A DNA stretch of 64,000 nucleotides from Hyphomicrobium sp. (GTDB taxonomy: Bacteria > Pseudomonadota > Alphaproteobacteria > Rhizobiales > Hyphomicrobiaceae): the NCBI GenBank assembly GCA_002928515.1, contig PERI01000001.1:62001-126000 (forward strand), written 5' to 3'. A program made the position numbers and the translations under genes. Below are positions 1 through 9,591 of the stretch, piece by piece (position 1 is the stretch's first letter; each line of letters begins with the position of its first letter). The notes below the pieces were generated by a model, which worked only from the letters and a program-made list of their open reading frames with translations, made no database searches and had not been told where the DNA came from.

Positions 1-2
1 AC

Positions 3-563
3 TTCGATTTGCCGTGTCTCGATACCGGGTTGTTGTATCGCGCCGTTGCGCGCGATGTCATGGCACTGGGTGGCAATCTCGAAGATGCCAAGACGGCCTG
101 TGATGCTGCGCGACTATTGGATGCGACGACGCTAGATGATCCGAGTTTGCGTGGTCCGGCTGCCGGTGATGCTGCATCAATTGTAGCCCGCATCCCTGCG
201 GTTCGCGCTGCCCTGCTGGATTATCAACGCGCCTTCGCTCAACAGCCACGCGGGGCCGTGCTGGATGGCCGCGACATTGGCACGGTCGTTTGCCCCGATG
301 CTCGCGTGAAAATTTTTGTTACGGCAACAGCAGAAGAGCGCGCGCGACGGCGACATCTGGAGCATGTGGGTCGGGGCGAGACGATCAGTTATGACGAGGT
401 TCTGGCTGATATTCGCCGCCGCGATGCACGCGATAGCGGTCGAGATATTGCGCCGATGGGAGCCGCTGCCGACGCCATCGTGCTGGATACAACCCATTTA
501 AATGCAGAACAGGCCTTCGAGGCTGCTTTAGCGATGGTGTTGCAGCGAACGGCCAAATCGTAA
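3..563 (+). CDS. cmk: Cytidylate kinase, 5'-truncated by window edge
   Basis: Cytidylate kinase phosphorylates CMP and dCMP to the diphosphates with ATP in the cytoplasm, supplying RNA, DNA and CDP-lipid synthesis. The frame is already open at the left edge (FDLPCLDTGLLYRAVA), so the N-terminal P-loop lies outside the window. Inside it are the substrate-binding LDTGLLYRA motif, the DGRDIGTVV motif and the family C-terminal half with the Arg-rich lid (ARRRHLEH, DIRRRDARDSGR). A TTG at 9 is in frame but is not the true start. In related alphaproteobacteria cmk lies just before rpsA; here a convergent kinase gene separates them. Confidence 0.93.
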   Translation, partial: FDLPCLDTGLLYRAVARDVMALGGNLEDAKTACDAARLLDATTLDDPSLRGPAAGDAASIVARIPAVRAALLDYQRAFAQQPRGAVLDGRDIGTVVCPDARVKIFVTATAEERARRRHLEHVGRGETISYDEVLADIRRRDARDSGRDIAPMGAAADAIVLDTTHLNAEQAFEAALAMVLQRTAKS

Positions 564-623
564 AGCCTGTCGCGAGATATTCTGTTTCTGCCGCTACGCT
601 TTGATTTCTACGTGAGTGGCCAA

Positions 624-2129
624 TCATCCGCGAAATGTGTTGGTCGCACTTTGATCCAGATTTGCGACCGGGATATCTATTGTCACCGTCAAGCCTTCGC
701 GTTCCCAGTGGCGTTCGAGTTTCGCGCCGAGTTGGGTAACTGCGGCTGTTACAACCAGCTCGGAGCCAAACCCCGATCGTGTCGGAGCCTCTTCGACGAT
801 GGGACCACCGCGTTCACGCCACCTAATCGTGAGGGTTTCGCTCGCTGCATTGCACGAGATCGCAAGTTCACCTGCTTCTGCGGACAAGGCTCCGTACTTC
901 ACAGAGTTGGTTGCCAATTCGTGTAACGCGAGTGCCAGCGCTGTAGCCGTGCGCATGTCTATTGGTGCGTCACAGCCATCGACAATGATGCGTTCGGGAT
1001 TTTCGGGCTCACGATAGGGCGCGAGCACAGTTGCGATAAGGCCATGCACGGTATGGTCATGATCAAAGGTCGCGTGCACACTATTGGCTCCGTCGGATTT
1101 GACGTACTTGTGTGCCTTAGCGAGAGCGAGGATTCGTCCTCCGACCGTATCTGCAAATTCACGCGCTGCCGGTACGCCTCGGGCGGACATGTTGACCAAG
1201 CTACTGACCACAGCGAAAATATTCTGAATGCGGTGGGCTAGTTCGCGAGCGATTAAATCGCGCTGCGTTTCTGCACTTTTGAGATCGTGGATGTCGGTAC
1301 AGGTTCCAAACCAGCGCTCGATCACACCAGTGCTGTCTCTGATCGGCAAAGCGCGACCGAGCGTCCAGCGATACTGACCGGACTTGTGACGCAGGCGATA
1401 CTCAATTTCGTAGGGCTCGCCTGTCGCCAGCGAATGGCGCCACTGTGTCCACGCTTTTTGCTGATCTTCGGCATGGAACATGTCATTCCATCCTTCGCCG
1501 TCGGTTGAGCCATATGGCACACCCGTGAACTCGTACCAGCGGTCGTTGTAATAATCGTGGAAGCCGTCGGGACGGGTTGACCAGACCATCTGCGGCATGG
1601 TGCTGAGAATTTCGCGCCAACGTTTCTCTGTAAAAGTCAGACCGATTTGATCTTCAACGATGGCTGCGAGATCGTAGAGCGTGCGTTCGTCATGATCGCT
1701 CCAATCGCGCGGCTTTGCATCGATGGCGCAGAGTGAGCCTAGTACGTGGCCGGTTGGTCCATGCAGCGGGACACCGAGATAGGCAACAACGCTGAGATCT
1801 TTGATCGCCATGTTTTGTGCGACGAGAGGATGACTGCGTGCGTCGGTCACCCTAAGTGTTCGGCTTTCTGCAACCACATGTTTGCAGAAGGAATGCGAGA
1901 GCGGGGTTTGACGGCTGGAATCCCAAGGCTCAGGCAATCCAACGGTACTTTTGAAGAACTGCCGGTCTTCATCGACAAGAGTGACGAGTGCTACGGGAAC
2001 GTTCAGCGCGTGGGCAACCAATCGCGTGACACGATCGAAGCGTTCCTCTCGTTGGGTGTCCAATAAAGATGAGCGTGCCAGCGCATCGATGCGCTGGCTG
2101 TCAATTATGTTTTCTAAAATCAATGTCAT
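624..2129 (-). CDS. GAF-PAS sensor histidine kinase of the HWE family
   Basis: A 501-residue cytoplasmic sensor kinase with no membrane segment. Residues about 20-160 form a GAF domain (LVDEDRQFFKSTVGL, GSLCAIDAKPR), and residues 170-285 a PAS/PAC domain (MVWSTRPDGFHDYYNDRW). They are followed by an HWE-type dimerisation and phospho-acceptor region (ELAHRIQNIFAVVSSL, His near residue 299) and an ATPase domain. The Trp-x-Glu signature that names the family is present as IRWRERGG. HWE kinases commonly act in light, redox or general stress signalling in Rhizobiales. No response regulator lies beside it. It is convergent with cmk and divergent from rpsA, which makes it look like an insertion into an otherwise conserved gene pair. 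The signal is unknown. Confidence 0.85.
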   Translation of the reverse strand: MTLILENIIDSQRIDALARSSLLDTQREERFDRVTRLVAHALNVPVALVTLVDEDRQFFKSTVGLPEPWDSSRQTPLSHSFCKHVVAESRTLRVTDARSHPLVAQNMAIKDLSVVAYLGVPLHGPTGHVLGSLCAIDAKPRDWSDHDERTLYDLAAIVEDQIGLTFTEKRWREILSTMPQMVWSTRPDGFHDYYNDRWYEFTGVPYGSTDGEGWNDMFHAEDQQKAWTQWRHSLATGEPYEIEYRLRHKSGQYRWTLGRALPIRDSTGVIERWFGTCTDIHDLKSAETQRDLIARELAHRIQNIFAVVSSLVNMSARGVPAAREFADTVGGRILALAKAHKYVKSDGANSVHATFDHDHTVHGLIATVLAPYREPENPERIIVDGCDAPIDMRTATALALALHELATNSVKYGALSAEAGELAISCNAASETLTIRWRERGGPIVEEAPTRSGFGSELVVTAAVTQLGAKLERHWEREGLTVTIDIPVANLDQSATNTFRG

Positions 2130-2664
2130 TCAACTCACGAAATATCGCTTTTGGTGTCTAGCGGCGGGACCATGGCATAGGTCGGTTGCCTCATCTATGT
2201 CATTTGACAAGTCGGACGATGCTTTATGGTCCTTACTGTTATGCACTAATGCATTGGTTTATAATTATTATTTTATTTGGTCGACTATTGCGGTTAACGG
2301 ACCGCACGCTGGTCAAGCACTTTTGCTAATTTCTTCAGCGCTGCTTATTCCTCTCGCGACATCGGTTTTGCTTGCTGGAGCGGTTCGGCTCGGCTATAGC
2401 CCACCCATTCGACGTCGCTGTTGGATTGATCAAGAGGAAGATCAGCCGGTTGGGAGCTGCGAAGCGCAGCCTCGAATTTAGTACCGGTAGGGTTTATGGC
2501 CCATCATGGCGACATCTGATCCGAAATACGACCTGACGCGGCTGGCTCCTCCATGAGAGGTTCCATCTCTCATAGGTCGCAACATTACAAAACAATTTGC
2601 ACTTCAACACGTCCGCGCTGGCGCATCGCCATCGGGACCTCAACCCGTTTTAGAAGGACACTGC
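2130..2664. other. Intergenic region between HWE kinase and rpsA
   Basis: 535 bases without a confident gene. It must hold the divergent promoters of the kinase and of rpsA plus the rpsA leader. A 94-codon open frame with two hydrophobic stretches starts at ATG 2197 and ends at 2481. It has no clear ribosome binding site and no family resemblance I recognise, so I do not call it. The right part contains a perfect 7-bp hairpin, listed separately. Confidence 0.6.
2553..2573 (+). promoter_or_regulatory. Hairpin in the rpsA leader
   Basis: A perfect inverted repeat: ATGAGAG at 2553-2559, a seven-base loop, and CTCTCAT at 2567-2573. It lies about 90 bases before the rpsA start. S1 is known to repress its own translation through leader structure in Escherichia coli. 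Whether this hairpin serves that role is inference. Confidence 0.35.
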
Positions 2665-4386
2665 ATGTCGGCTGAACTCAATAGAGAGATGAACCCAAGC
2701 CAGGAAGATTTTGCGGCGCTGCTCGCCGAGAGCCTTGCGAAAGACGACCTTTACGAAGGCACCGTCGTCAAGGGCAAGATCGTAGGTATTGAAAAAGATA
2801 TGGCGATTATCGACGTCGGCCTAAAGATGGAAGGCCGCATCGCGATGAAGGAATTCGGGGTCAACGGGAAACCGTCCGATCTCAAAGTCGGTGACACGGT
2901 CGAAGTCTACCTTGAGCGCGTTGAGAATGCGCTCGGTGAAGCCGTTCTGTCGCGCGACAAGGCACGCCGCGAAGAGAGCTGGACGCGTCTCGAGCGGTTG
3001 CATGAGAAGGGCGAGAAGGTCACGGGCGTGATTTTCAACAAAGTCAAAGGCGGCTTCACTGTCGATCTCGATGGTGCCGTTGCGTTTCTTCCAGGCAGCC
3101 AAGTCGATATTCGCCCGGTTCGCGACATCGGACCTTTGATGCATCAGCCTCAGCCATTCCAGATTTTGAAAATGGATCGTCGTCGCGGCAATATCGTCGT
3201 GTCGCGTCGATCGGTGCTCGAAGAAAGCCGCGCGGAGCAACGCACAGAAATCGTCGGGCGTTTGGCTGAAGGTCAGGTGATCGACGGTCTCGTCAAGAAC
3301 ATCACCGATTACGGTGCGTTTATCGATTTGGGCGGCATCGACGGTTTGCTGCACGTTACCGACATGGCATGGCGCCGCGTTAATCATCCATCGGAAATCT
3401 TGAACGTCGGCGATACGGTGAAGGTGCAGATCATCCGCATCAATCCGGACACGCAGCGCATTTCGCTGGGTATGAAGCAGTTGCAGTCCGACCCGTGGTC
3501 TGCGATCGAAGCCAAGTATCCCGTTGGCGCCAAGATCAGCGGCAGCGTGACCAACATTGCCGATTACGGCGCGTTCGTCGAACTGGAGCCGGGCGTCGAA
3601 GGCTTGATCCACGTTTCGGAAATGAGCTGGACCAAGAAGAACACGCATCCCGGTAAGATCGTTTCGACGAGCCAACAGGTCGATGTGCAGGTTCTCGAAG
3701 TCGATCCTCAGAAGCGCCGCATCTCGCTCGGCTTGAAGCAGACGCAAGACAATCCATGGGATTCATTCCTAACGGTGCATCCGAAGGGTTCGATCGTCGA
3801 AGGTCCAATCCGCAATATCACTGAATTCGGTTTGTTCATCGGTCTCGACAACGGCGTCGATGGCATGGTGCACTTGTCGGATCTCGATTGGCAGAAAGCT
3901 GGCGACGAAGTCATCAAGGACTACAAAAAGGGCGATACCGTTAAGGCGGTCGTGCTCGACGTCGATGGTTCCAAGGAACGCATCTCTCTTGGCATCAAGC
4001 AGTTGTCGGGCGACCCCGTTGACGCGATGGGCAAGTTCAAGAAGGGCGATGCTGTCACGTGTTCGGTTACAGCCGTGCAGGAAGCAGGTATCGAAGTGAA
4101 GGTGGCCGACACAGACTTGATGGCGTTCATCAAGCGTGCCGACCTGTCTCGCGATCGCTCCGAGCAGCGCCCAGAGCGCTTCAACGTCGGCGATAAGATC
4201 GACGCCGCCGTATTGACTGTCGATAAGGCAGCACGCCGTTTGACGCTTTCGATCAAGGCACTCGAACTTGCCGAAGAAAAGCAGGCTGTGGCGCAGTACG
4301 GGTCATCGGACTCGGGAGCATCCTTGGGCGATATCTTCAAGGCTGCCATTAAGAAGCGTGAAAATACCGACGAAGACGCCGAGTAA
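2665..4386 (+). CDS. rpsA: 30S ribosomal protein S1
   Basis: 573 residues, the usual length for alphaproteobacterial S1. S1 binds mRNA with its OB-fold S1 domains and helps the 30S subunit load leaders that are structured or lack a good Shine-Dalgarno. Repeated S1 domains are visible, for example GQVIDGLVKNITDYGAFIDL, then GSVTNIADYGAFVELEPGVE, then GPIRNITEFGLFIGLDNGVD, spaced about 85 residues apart, with two diverged N-terminal copies and a sixth near the C-terminus. The start ATG follows GAAGGA at a normal distance. The N-terminus (NPSQEDFAALLAESL) is typical of the order. A GC-rich hairpin follows the stop. Confidence 0.97.
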   Translation: MSAELNREMNPSQEDFAALLAESLAKDDLYEGTVVKGKIVGIEKDMAIIDVGLKMEGRIAMKEFGVNGKPSDLKVGDTVEVYLERVENALGEAVLSRDKARREESWTRLERLHEKGEKVTGVIFNKVKGGFTVDLDGAVAFLPGSQVDIRPVRDIGPLMHQPQPFQILKMDRRRGNIVVSRRSVLEESRAEQRTEIVGRLAEGQVIDGLVKNITDYGAFIDLGGIDGLLHVTDMAWRRVNHPSEILNVGDTVKVQIIRINPDTQRISLGMKQLQSDPWSAIEAKYPVGAKISGSVTNIADYGAFVELEPGVEGLIHVSEMSWTKKNTHPGKIVSTSQQVDVQVLEVDPQKRRISLGLKQTQDNPWDSFLTVHPKGSIVEGPIRNITEFGLFIGLDNGVDGMVHLSDLDWQKAGDEVIKDYKKGDTVKAVVLDVDGSKERISLGIKQLSGDPVDAMGKFKKGDAVTCSVTAVQEAGIEVKVADTDLMAFIKRADLSRDRSEQRPERFNVGDKIDAAVLTVDKAARRLTLSIKALELAEEKQAVAQYGSSDSGASLGDIFKAAIKKRENTDEDAE

Positions 4387-4422
4387 GCGGCTTAAACTGG
4401 CCGTTATTATCGATCTACCTAC

Positions 4423-4450
4423 AACGCGCGGCAGGCAACTGTCGCGCGTT
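4423..4450 (+). terminator. Putative terminator after rpsA
   Basis: A 12-bp stem (4423-4434 with 4439-4450, one G-T wobble) closed by a GCAA tetraloop, starting 37 bases after the rpsA stop. The stem is GC-rich and very stable, but no clear T-run follows. It may instead be a processing or stability element. Confidence 0.5.
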
Positions 4451-4579
4451 ATGCATTTCTTAGGCGCAACTGGTAGCTTGTGTTGCTCATGGCCTGAACC
4501 TTGCCTAACGTATCGTAAGGATTAATTTTTTGCGTCTCGATCGGTTTTGGTCGACCCTTTTTCGGAGTGCGTTGCCGCC

Positions 4580-5545
4580 ATGTTGGAAACTGAAACCGTG
4601 CTTGATCGCCGTCGCCTTCGCCGCTCGGTGTCGCTGTGGCGCGCGGCTGGCATCGCTGGCTTAGCGTTGGCGATTGGCGTCTATGCAATTGGCGGCGATA
4701 AGCTTGCCAAATTATCGGGTGAAAAGCAGATCGCACGTGTCGCCATAGAAGGCACCATTACCGAAAATCGCGATCAGCTGAAAATGCTGAAAGACATCGC
4801 CGAGGCCGAACATGTCTCTGGCGTTTTGCTGTATGTGAACAGCCCGGGCGGTACCACGACAGGCGGCGAAGCGATTTATGAAGCGCTGCGAGAAATTGTG
4901 AAGAAGAAGCCTGTGGTGGCGCAGTTCGGCACTGTTGCGGCATCCGCTGGATATATCGTCGGTCTGGCGACCGATCACATTGTTGCTCGCGGCAATACGA
5001 TCACAGGCTCGGTCGGCGTGATCGTGCAGTGGCCGGAGTTCGTCGATCTCATGGACAAGATTGGCGTCAAGGTGAACGAAGTTAAGAGCGGTCCTCTCAA
5101 AGCATCGCCGTCGCCTTTCGAGCGCCTCGATGAGGGTGGCCGTAAGGTCGCCGAAGGCATGGTGAACGACGGATTCAAATGGTTCACAGCCTTGGTCGAG
5201 GCCCGGCGCGGGATTAAGGCGACTGACGTTCCGGGTCTTCTCGACGGCCGGATTTTCTCAGGGCGCGAGGCACTTGAGGCCAAACTTGTCGATCAGATCG
5301 GCGGCGAAGATGAAGCTGTCGCTTGGCTCAAAGATATCAAGAATGTCGATAAGGCGGCCAAGATCGTCGATTGGAAACCACAAGCGAGCAGCAGCTATGG
5401 CTTTGGCGGATTGGCCAGTCACTTGGTCGGCATGGTCTTTGGGAGCGGAGCATCTGACTTCGCCAATTTGGTCATGCGTGACCGTTCTCTTTCAACGCTC
5501 AGTCTTGACGGACTCGTTTCAGTTTGGCATCCTTCTGAAAAATAA
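4580..5545 (+). CDS. sppA: Signal peptide peptidase SppA, short S49 form
   Basis: A 321-residue membrane-anchored serine protease of family S49 that degrades cleaved signal peptides. One membrane segment lies near residues 20-40 ([17 protein letters not shown]). The nucleophile Ser is in the [12 protein letters not shown] motif, and the general-base Lys is in [14 protein letters not shown], so the Ser-Lys dyad is contained in one domain as in the short forms. A longer reading from a TTG at 4547 is possible. I chose ATG 4580 because a GGAG lies upstream and the N-terminus then begins [13 protein letters not shown]. It sits between rpsA and ihfB, as in many Rhizobiales. Confidence 0.9.
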   Translation: MLETETVLDRRRLRRSVSLWRAAGIAGLALAIGVYAIGGDKLAKLSGEKQIARVAIEGTITENRDQLKMLKDIAEAEHVSGVLLYVNSPGGTTTGGEAIYEALREIVKKKPVVAQFGTVAASAGYIVGLATDHIVARGNTITGSVGVIVQWPEFVDLMDKIGVKVNEVKSGPLKASPSPFERLDEGGRKVAEGMVNDGFKWFTALVEARRGIKATDVPGLLDGRIFSGREALEAKLVDQIGGEDEAVAWLKDIKNVDKAAKIVDWKPQASSSYGFGGLASHLVGMVFGSGASDFANLVMRDRSLSTLSLDGLVSVWHPSEK

Positions 5546-5577
5546 AGATAAATGATCGCTATGCTGGGGAGCGAACC

Positions 5578-5871
5578 GTGATCAAATCAGAACTGGTGCA
5601 AAAGATAGCTACGACCAATCCGCACCTTTACCATCGCGATGTCGAGCGCATTGTGAATGTCATCTTCGATGAAATCGTCGATGCGCTTGCGCGTGGTGAT
5701 CGGGTGGAGCTGCGCGGCTTTGGCGCTTTCACCGTCAAGCATCGTGCGTCACGGCAAGGGCGCAATCCGCGAACAGGGACCACGGTGTCTGTCGCTGAGA
5801 AATTTGTGCCCTTCTTCAAAACCGGCAAAGAGTTGCGCGACCGGTTGAACAAGGGCAAGAGCCAGCATTGA
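5578..5871 (+). CDS. ihfB: Integration host factor subunit beta
   Basis: 97 residues of the HU/IHF DNA-bending family. IHF beta pairs with IHF alpha to bend DNA sharply in recombination, replication and sigma-54 promoters. The N-terminal dimer helix ([20 protein letters not shown]) and the beta-arm region ([20 protein letters not shown]) with the tip Pro are present. The start is a GTG at 5578 preceded by GGGGAG at good spacing. It lies 32 bases after sppA and is probably co-transcribed with it. Confidence 0.95.
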   Translation: MIKSELVQKIATTNPHLYHRDVERIVNVIFDEIVDALARGDRVELRGFGAFTVKHRASRQGRNPRTGTTVSVAEKFVPFFKTGKELRDRLNKGKSQH

Positions 5872-5952
5872 TCTGTCTGGCATGCTCACTCAGCTATTGT
5901 GATGATACGCTGGGTGTGAACGCGCGGTTCATGCGGTAAAAAAGGTGATGAC

Positions 5953-6303
5953 ATGTTGAGGCGTATTGTAACGCTGTTAGTCGCGTTTCCGCTTGGCGTG
6001 ATCTTGGTTGCGATTGCGGTTTCCAATCGTCAGACCGTGCAGCTTGTGCTCGATCCTTTTCGACCCGAAGCACCAGCGTTGGCGATCAATCTTCCGCTCT
6101 ATCTGTTTCTCCTCGCCGCGCTGATCCTCGGTGTGATGCTTGGCGGATTTGCGACGTGGTTCGGGCAAAGCCGTTGGCGTCGTACCGCACGCACACAAGG
6201 TCAGCGGGCTGCACGTTGGCAGGCTGAGGCCGATCGGCTTGTGCGTGAGCGCGATGTGCATGCTAAGAGCAGCAGTGGTATTCTCGCGATCGCAGATCGC
6301 TAA
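5953..6303 (+). CDS. LapA-domain (DUF1049) inner membrane protein
   Basis: A 116-residue protein with two hydrophobic helices (residues about 5-25 and 45-70) and a basic cytoplasmic tail (WFGQSRWRRTARTQGQR), the plan of LapA/DUF1049 proteins. In enterobacteria LapA works with LapB in control of lipopolysaccharide synthesis. No lapB partner is next to it, so the exact role here is open. AAGGTGAT precedes the ATG. Its position after ihfB is the usual proteobacterial one. Confidence 0.8.
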   Translation: MLRRIVTLLVAFPLGVILVAIAVSNRQTVQLVLDPFRPEAPALAINLPLYLFLLAALILGVMLGGFATWFGQSRWRRTARTQGQRAARWQAEADRLVRERDVHAKSSSGILAIADR

Positions 6304-6315
6304 GAGGGTAATGTC

Positions 6316-6561
6316 TTGGCAATGTCCTTGGATGCTTTGACGCTATTTGGGCTAGCGTCGGTTACGCTGATGCTCGTGTTTTATGCCTATGAAGATTTAA
6401 GCCATTGGTGCGTGTTTGGGTTCGCCATCGCCTGCGCGCTCGCTTCGATCTACGGTTTTTTGCAGGGCGCTTGGCCGTTTGGTGTGGTTGAAGCCATATG
6501 GGCCTTCATCGCGATGAAACGCTGGCAAAAGCGCCGTCTTGCTGGCAAGCCTTTGCGCTAG
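6316..6561 (+). CDS. Small membrane protein of unknown function
   Basis: 81 residues. Two or three hydrophobic segments (LFGLASVTLMLVFYAY; FGFAIACALASIYGF; FGVVEAIWAFIAMKRW) end in a basic tail. I recall similar unnamed proteins between lapA and trpF in Rhizobiales but no assigned function. Two starts are possible: TTG 6316, which is seven bases after AGAGGG, and ATG 6322, which is thirteen bases after it. The spacing favours the TTG. Only 12 bases separate it from the preceding gene, so they probably share a transcript. Confidence 0.65.
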   Translation: MAMSLDALTLFGLASVTLMLVFYAYEDLSHWCVFGFAIACALASIYGFLQGAWPFGVVEAIWAFIAMKRWQKRRLAGKPLR

Positions 6562-6612
6562 CAGCGCCTTGCACACATGCGCTGACGATAGACCGGAGTT
6601 CGAGATTTCCTC

Positions 6613-7263
6613 ATGTCGCCGCACTCTAAAATTTGCGGTATCAGCACGCACGACGCGCTGTCGGCTGCCATCTCTGGTGGTGCCGAATACATTGGTCTTG
6701 TGTTCTTTGCTAAAAGTCCGCGAAACGTCTCACTTGAGATGGCGGCGTCACTTGCACAAGCAGCGCGTGGTCACACGAAAGTCGTTGCTTTGACAGTCGA
6801 TGCCGATGATGCCCTGTTGGCTTCGATCCAAAAGAGCGTCAAGCCTGACTACTTTCAACTTCATGGGGATGAAAGTCCAAAGCGCGTCTCAGATATCAAA
6901 GCGCGATTTGGACTGCCCGTCATCAAAGCGCTGCCGATAGAAACGGCAACGGATGTGGCAAAGTCCACATCTTTTGCTGGTATTGCCGATATCATTTTAT
7001 TCGATGCCAAAGCGCCGCCAGGGGCTGATTTGCCAGGTGGCAACGGTCGGGCTTTCGATTGGTCATTGCTTCATGGCGTGAGCGAAAAGCTCGATTTTAT
7101 GTTGTCGGGTGGTCTCAGCCACGACAATGTCCAAGATGCCATCGCCCAATCAGGTGCGGTGGCCGTGGATGTCTCGTCTGGGGTTGAAACGGCACCCGGC
7201 CAAAAGGACACGGAGCTGATCCGCCGCTTCCTTCGTGCTGTAAAGACCGGTAAGCAAGCATAA
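6613..7263 (+). CDS. trpF: Phosphoribosylanthranilate isomerase
   Basis: 216 residues. It catalyses the Amadori rearrangement of phosphoribosylanthranilate to CdRP in tryptophan synthesis. The catalytic Cys is in the N-terminal KICGIS motif and the general-acid Asp is in VAVDVSSGVET. The phosphate-binding loop LSGGLS is present. It heads a rightward trpF-trpB-trpA run, the usual split arrangement in alphaproteobacteria, with trpE, trpD and trpC elsewhere. Confidence 0.95.
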   Translation: MSPHSKICGISTHDALSAAISGGAEYIGLVFFAKSPRNVSLEMAASLAQAARGHTKVVALTVDADDALLASIQKSVKPDYFQLHGDESPKRVSDIKARFGLPVIKALPIETATDVAKSTSFAGIADIILFDAKAPPGADLPGGNGRAFDWSLLHGVSEKLDFMLSGGLSHDNVQDAIAQSGAVAVDVSSGVETAPGQKDTELIRRFLRAVKTGKQA

Positions 7264-7310
7264 AATTCACCCCGTCTTGATGACGAGATGTGACCCAGTA
7301 AGGACGGCCC

Positions 7311-8552
7311 ATGGCGACAGCGACTGACAAATCTGGCGAAGCCAAGCTCAACAGTTATATGACCGGCCCTGACGACAAGGGATTTTTTGGTCTGTTCGGT
7401 GGCCGGTTCGTTGCTGAAACTTTGATGCCGCTGATCCTTGAGTTGGAGCGCGCGTATTCTGCTGCTAAAGCCGATCCGACATTCCAGGCCGAGATCGATC
7501 ATCTCAATGTGCATTACGCGGGGCGACCAAGCCCGCTGTACTACGCTGATCGCATGACCAAAGAACTCGGTGGCGCGAAGATATATTTCAAGCGTGACGA
7601 ACTCAATCACACCGGATCGCACAAGATTAACAATTGCCTCGGGCAAATTCTTCTCGCACGACGCATGGGCAAGACGCGCATCATTGCGGAAACGGGTGCT
7701 GGTCAGCACGGTGTAGCGGTGGCGACGGTGTGCGCGAAGTACGGTATGCCGTGCGAGATTTACATGGGCGCAACAGACGTCGAGCGTCAATCACCGAACG
7801 TTGCGCGTATGAAGTTACTCGGCGCGAAACTGAACCCAGTAACGAGCGGTGCTGGCACGCTCAAAGACGCCATGAATGAAGCGCTGCGCGATTGGGTGAC
7901 GAACGTGCACGACACGTATTATCTGATTGGTACTGCGGCTGGACCGCATCCGTATCCGGCGATGGTGCGCGATTTCCAATCGATCATCGGTAAAGAGACG
8001 CGCGAACAAATGCTGGCGGTTGAAGGTCGTTTGCCCGATACGCTCGTTGCGTGCATCGGCGGCGGATCGAATGCCATTGGATTATTTCATCCGTTTTTGG
8101 ATGACAAAGAGGTCGCGATTTATGGCGTAGAAGCTGGAGGTCATGGGCTCGATGTCGAGAACGGACATGCCGCATCCATGACAGGTGGAACACCAGGAGT
8201 TCTTCACGGCAATCGCACATATTTGCTGCAAGACGGCGACGGTCAAATTCTCGAGGGCCATTCGATTTCGGCTGGCCTGGATTATCCAGGGGTTGGGCCA
8301 GAGCACGCTTGGCTGAAAAACAATGGTCGCGTAACGTATGTGGCCATTACAGATCAGGAAGCGTTGTCAGCGCTCCAGACCTGCACGCGGCTCGAAGGCA
8401 TCATTCCTGCGTTGGAGCCAAGCCATGCACTCGCGCATGTGATCAAGCTGGCGCCGACACTTGGCAAAGACAACTTGCTCGTTATGAATCTGTGCGGTCG
8501 CGGTGACAAAGATTTGTTCACCGTTGCAAAGCACCTTGGCATGAAGATTTAA
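7311..8552 (+). CDS. trpB: Tryptophan synthase beta chain
   Basis: 413 residues. A PLP enzyme that joins indole to serine. The Schiff-base Lys is in HTGSHKINN, the PLP phosphate loop is GGGSNAIG, and the catalytic Glu region is AETGAGQHG. Full length for TrpB1. AAGGA lies just upstream of the ATG. It ends two bases before trpA, so the subunits are translationally linked, as expected for the alpha2-beta2 channel complex. Confidence 0.98.
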   Translation: MATATDKSGEAKLNSYMTGPDDKGFFGLFGGRFVAETLMPLILELERAYSAAKADPTFQAEIDHLNVHYAGRPSPLYYADRMTKELGGAKIYFKRDELNHTGSHKINNCLGQILLARRMGKTRIIAETGAGQHGVAVATVCAKYGMPCEIYMGATDVERQSPNVARMKLLGAKLNPVTSGAGTLKDAMNEALRDWVTNVHDTYYLIGTAAGPHPYPAMVRDFQSIIGKETREQMLAVEGRLPDTLVACIGGGSNAIGLFHPFLDDKEVAIYGVEAGGHGLDVENGHAASMTGGTPGVLHGNRTYLLQDGDGQILEGHSISAGLDYPGVGPEHAWLKNNGRVTYVAITDQEALSALQTCTRLEGIIPALEPSHALAHVIKLAPTLGKDNLLVMNLCGRGDKDLFTVAKHLGMKI

Positions 8553-8554
8553 GA

Positions 8555-9379
8555 ATGACCGCGACGTCTCGCATCGAAGCCCGCTTTGCGCAGCTCAAGA
8601 AGCAAAACCGCAAAGCGCTCGTGACATTTATTTCCGCGGGCGATCCCGATCTCGAAACGAGTGCTGCCATTCTTGCGGGCCTGCCACAGGCTGGTGCCGA
8701 CATCATCGAAGTCGGCATGCCGTTTTCAGATCCGATGGCGGATGGTCCCGCCATTCAGGCCGCATCGTTGCGCGCTTTGCAGGGCGGTCAGACGATGGTC
8801 AAGACGCTTGCCATGGTGCGCGAATTTCGGGCTGGCGATTCGGAGACACCGATCGTTTTAATGGGCTACTACAATCCGATTTACGTTTACGGACATGAGC
8901 GGTTTATTGTTGATGCGAAGGCGGCAGGCGTCGATGGCTTGATTGTCGTCGATGTGCCGCCGGAAGCTGACGACGAACTGTGCATTCCAGCAGTTGCCGC
9001 CGGGCTCAATTTCATCCGCCTTGCGACACCGACTACAGATGCTAATCGCCTGCCGACCGTACTTAAGAACACATCCGGTTTCGTCTATTATGTTTCGATA
9101 ACGGGCATTACCGGGGCTGCGGCGCCAGTGGTCAATGATGTGCACCAGCAGGTGACGCGCATTAAGGGTCAGACAGAACTGCCGGTCGTGGTCGGTTTTG
9201 GCGTGAAAACGGGGGCTCAAGCCCGCGCCATCGCCGAGGGCGCTGACGGGGTGGTGGTTGGTTCGGCACTGGTTGGCGAAATCGAGAAATCCCTGAAGCA
9301 GGATGGCAAGGCAGGGCCGGACACCGTATCCCGGGTGCTTGCCACGGTGAAAGAACTTGCGACAGCGTTAAAGTCATAA
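8555..9379 (+). CDS. trpA: Tryptophan synthase alpha chain
   Basis: 274 residues, a TIM barrel that cleaves indole-3-glycerol phosphate to indole and glyceraldehyde-3-phosphate. The catalytic Glu and Asp lie in [16 protein letters not shown] and [12 protein letters not shown]. The phosphate-binding end [11 protein letters not shown] is present. Its Shine-Dalgarno lies inside the end of trpB. Confidence 0.97.
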   Translation: MTATSRIEARFAQLKKQNRKALVTFISAGDPDLETSAAILAGLPQAGADIIEVGMPFSDPMADGPAIQAASLRALQGGQTMVKTLAMVREFRAGDSETPIVLMGYYNPIYVYGHERFIVDAKAAGVDGLIVVDVPPEADDELCIPAVAAGLNFIRLATPTTDANRLPTVLKNTSGFVYYVSITGITGAAAPVVNDVHQQVTRIKGQTELPVVVGFGVKTGAQARAIAEGADGVVVGSALVGEIEKSLKQDGKAGPDTVSRVLATVKELATALKS

Positions 9380-9413
9380 ATTCAAGTCGTATCGCTTTGA
9401 TTATCCACTAAAA

Positions 9414-9432
9414 GGGGGTGTTAGAGACCCCC
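9414..9432 (+). terminator. Weak hairpin after trpA
   Basis: GGGGGT at 9414-9419 pairs with ACCCCC at 9427-9432 around a seven-base loop, 35 bases after the trpA stop. There is no T-run, so termination is uncertain. The gap to accD (212 bases) makes an attenuating or partial terminator plausible. Confidence 0.3.
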
Positions 9433-9591
9433 GGTCGCACCCATATCATGCGAGGTGGCCTAGCATCGGTCGTGCACTGGCGCTAGATTGCGCAGCTTGG
9501 AAGTCTAGGCCCGTTACGAGCGCGCGCCGTCGGGCCTCGCTGAGACGCCATAAACAGCATTCCGGCATCGACATTCAAGGAGCCCATCGCC

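Noticed and set aside
2197..2481. 94-codon frame with two hydrophobic stretches
   Set aside because: No Shine-Dalgarno and no recognised family; kept only as a note in the intergenic entry.
2821..3747. Long open frame (308 codons) opposite rpsA
   Set aside because: It is fully antisense to a certain gene, shows no family motif, and its length follows from the codon bias of rpsA.
7071..7790. Open frame opposite the trpF-trpB junction
   Set aside because: Antisense to two certain genes and without ribosome site or recognisable domain.
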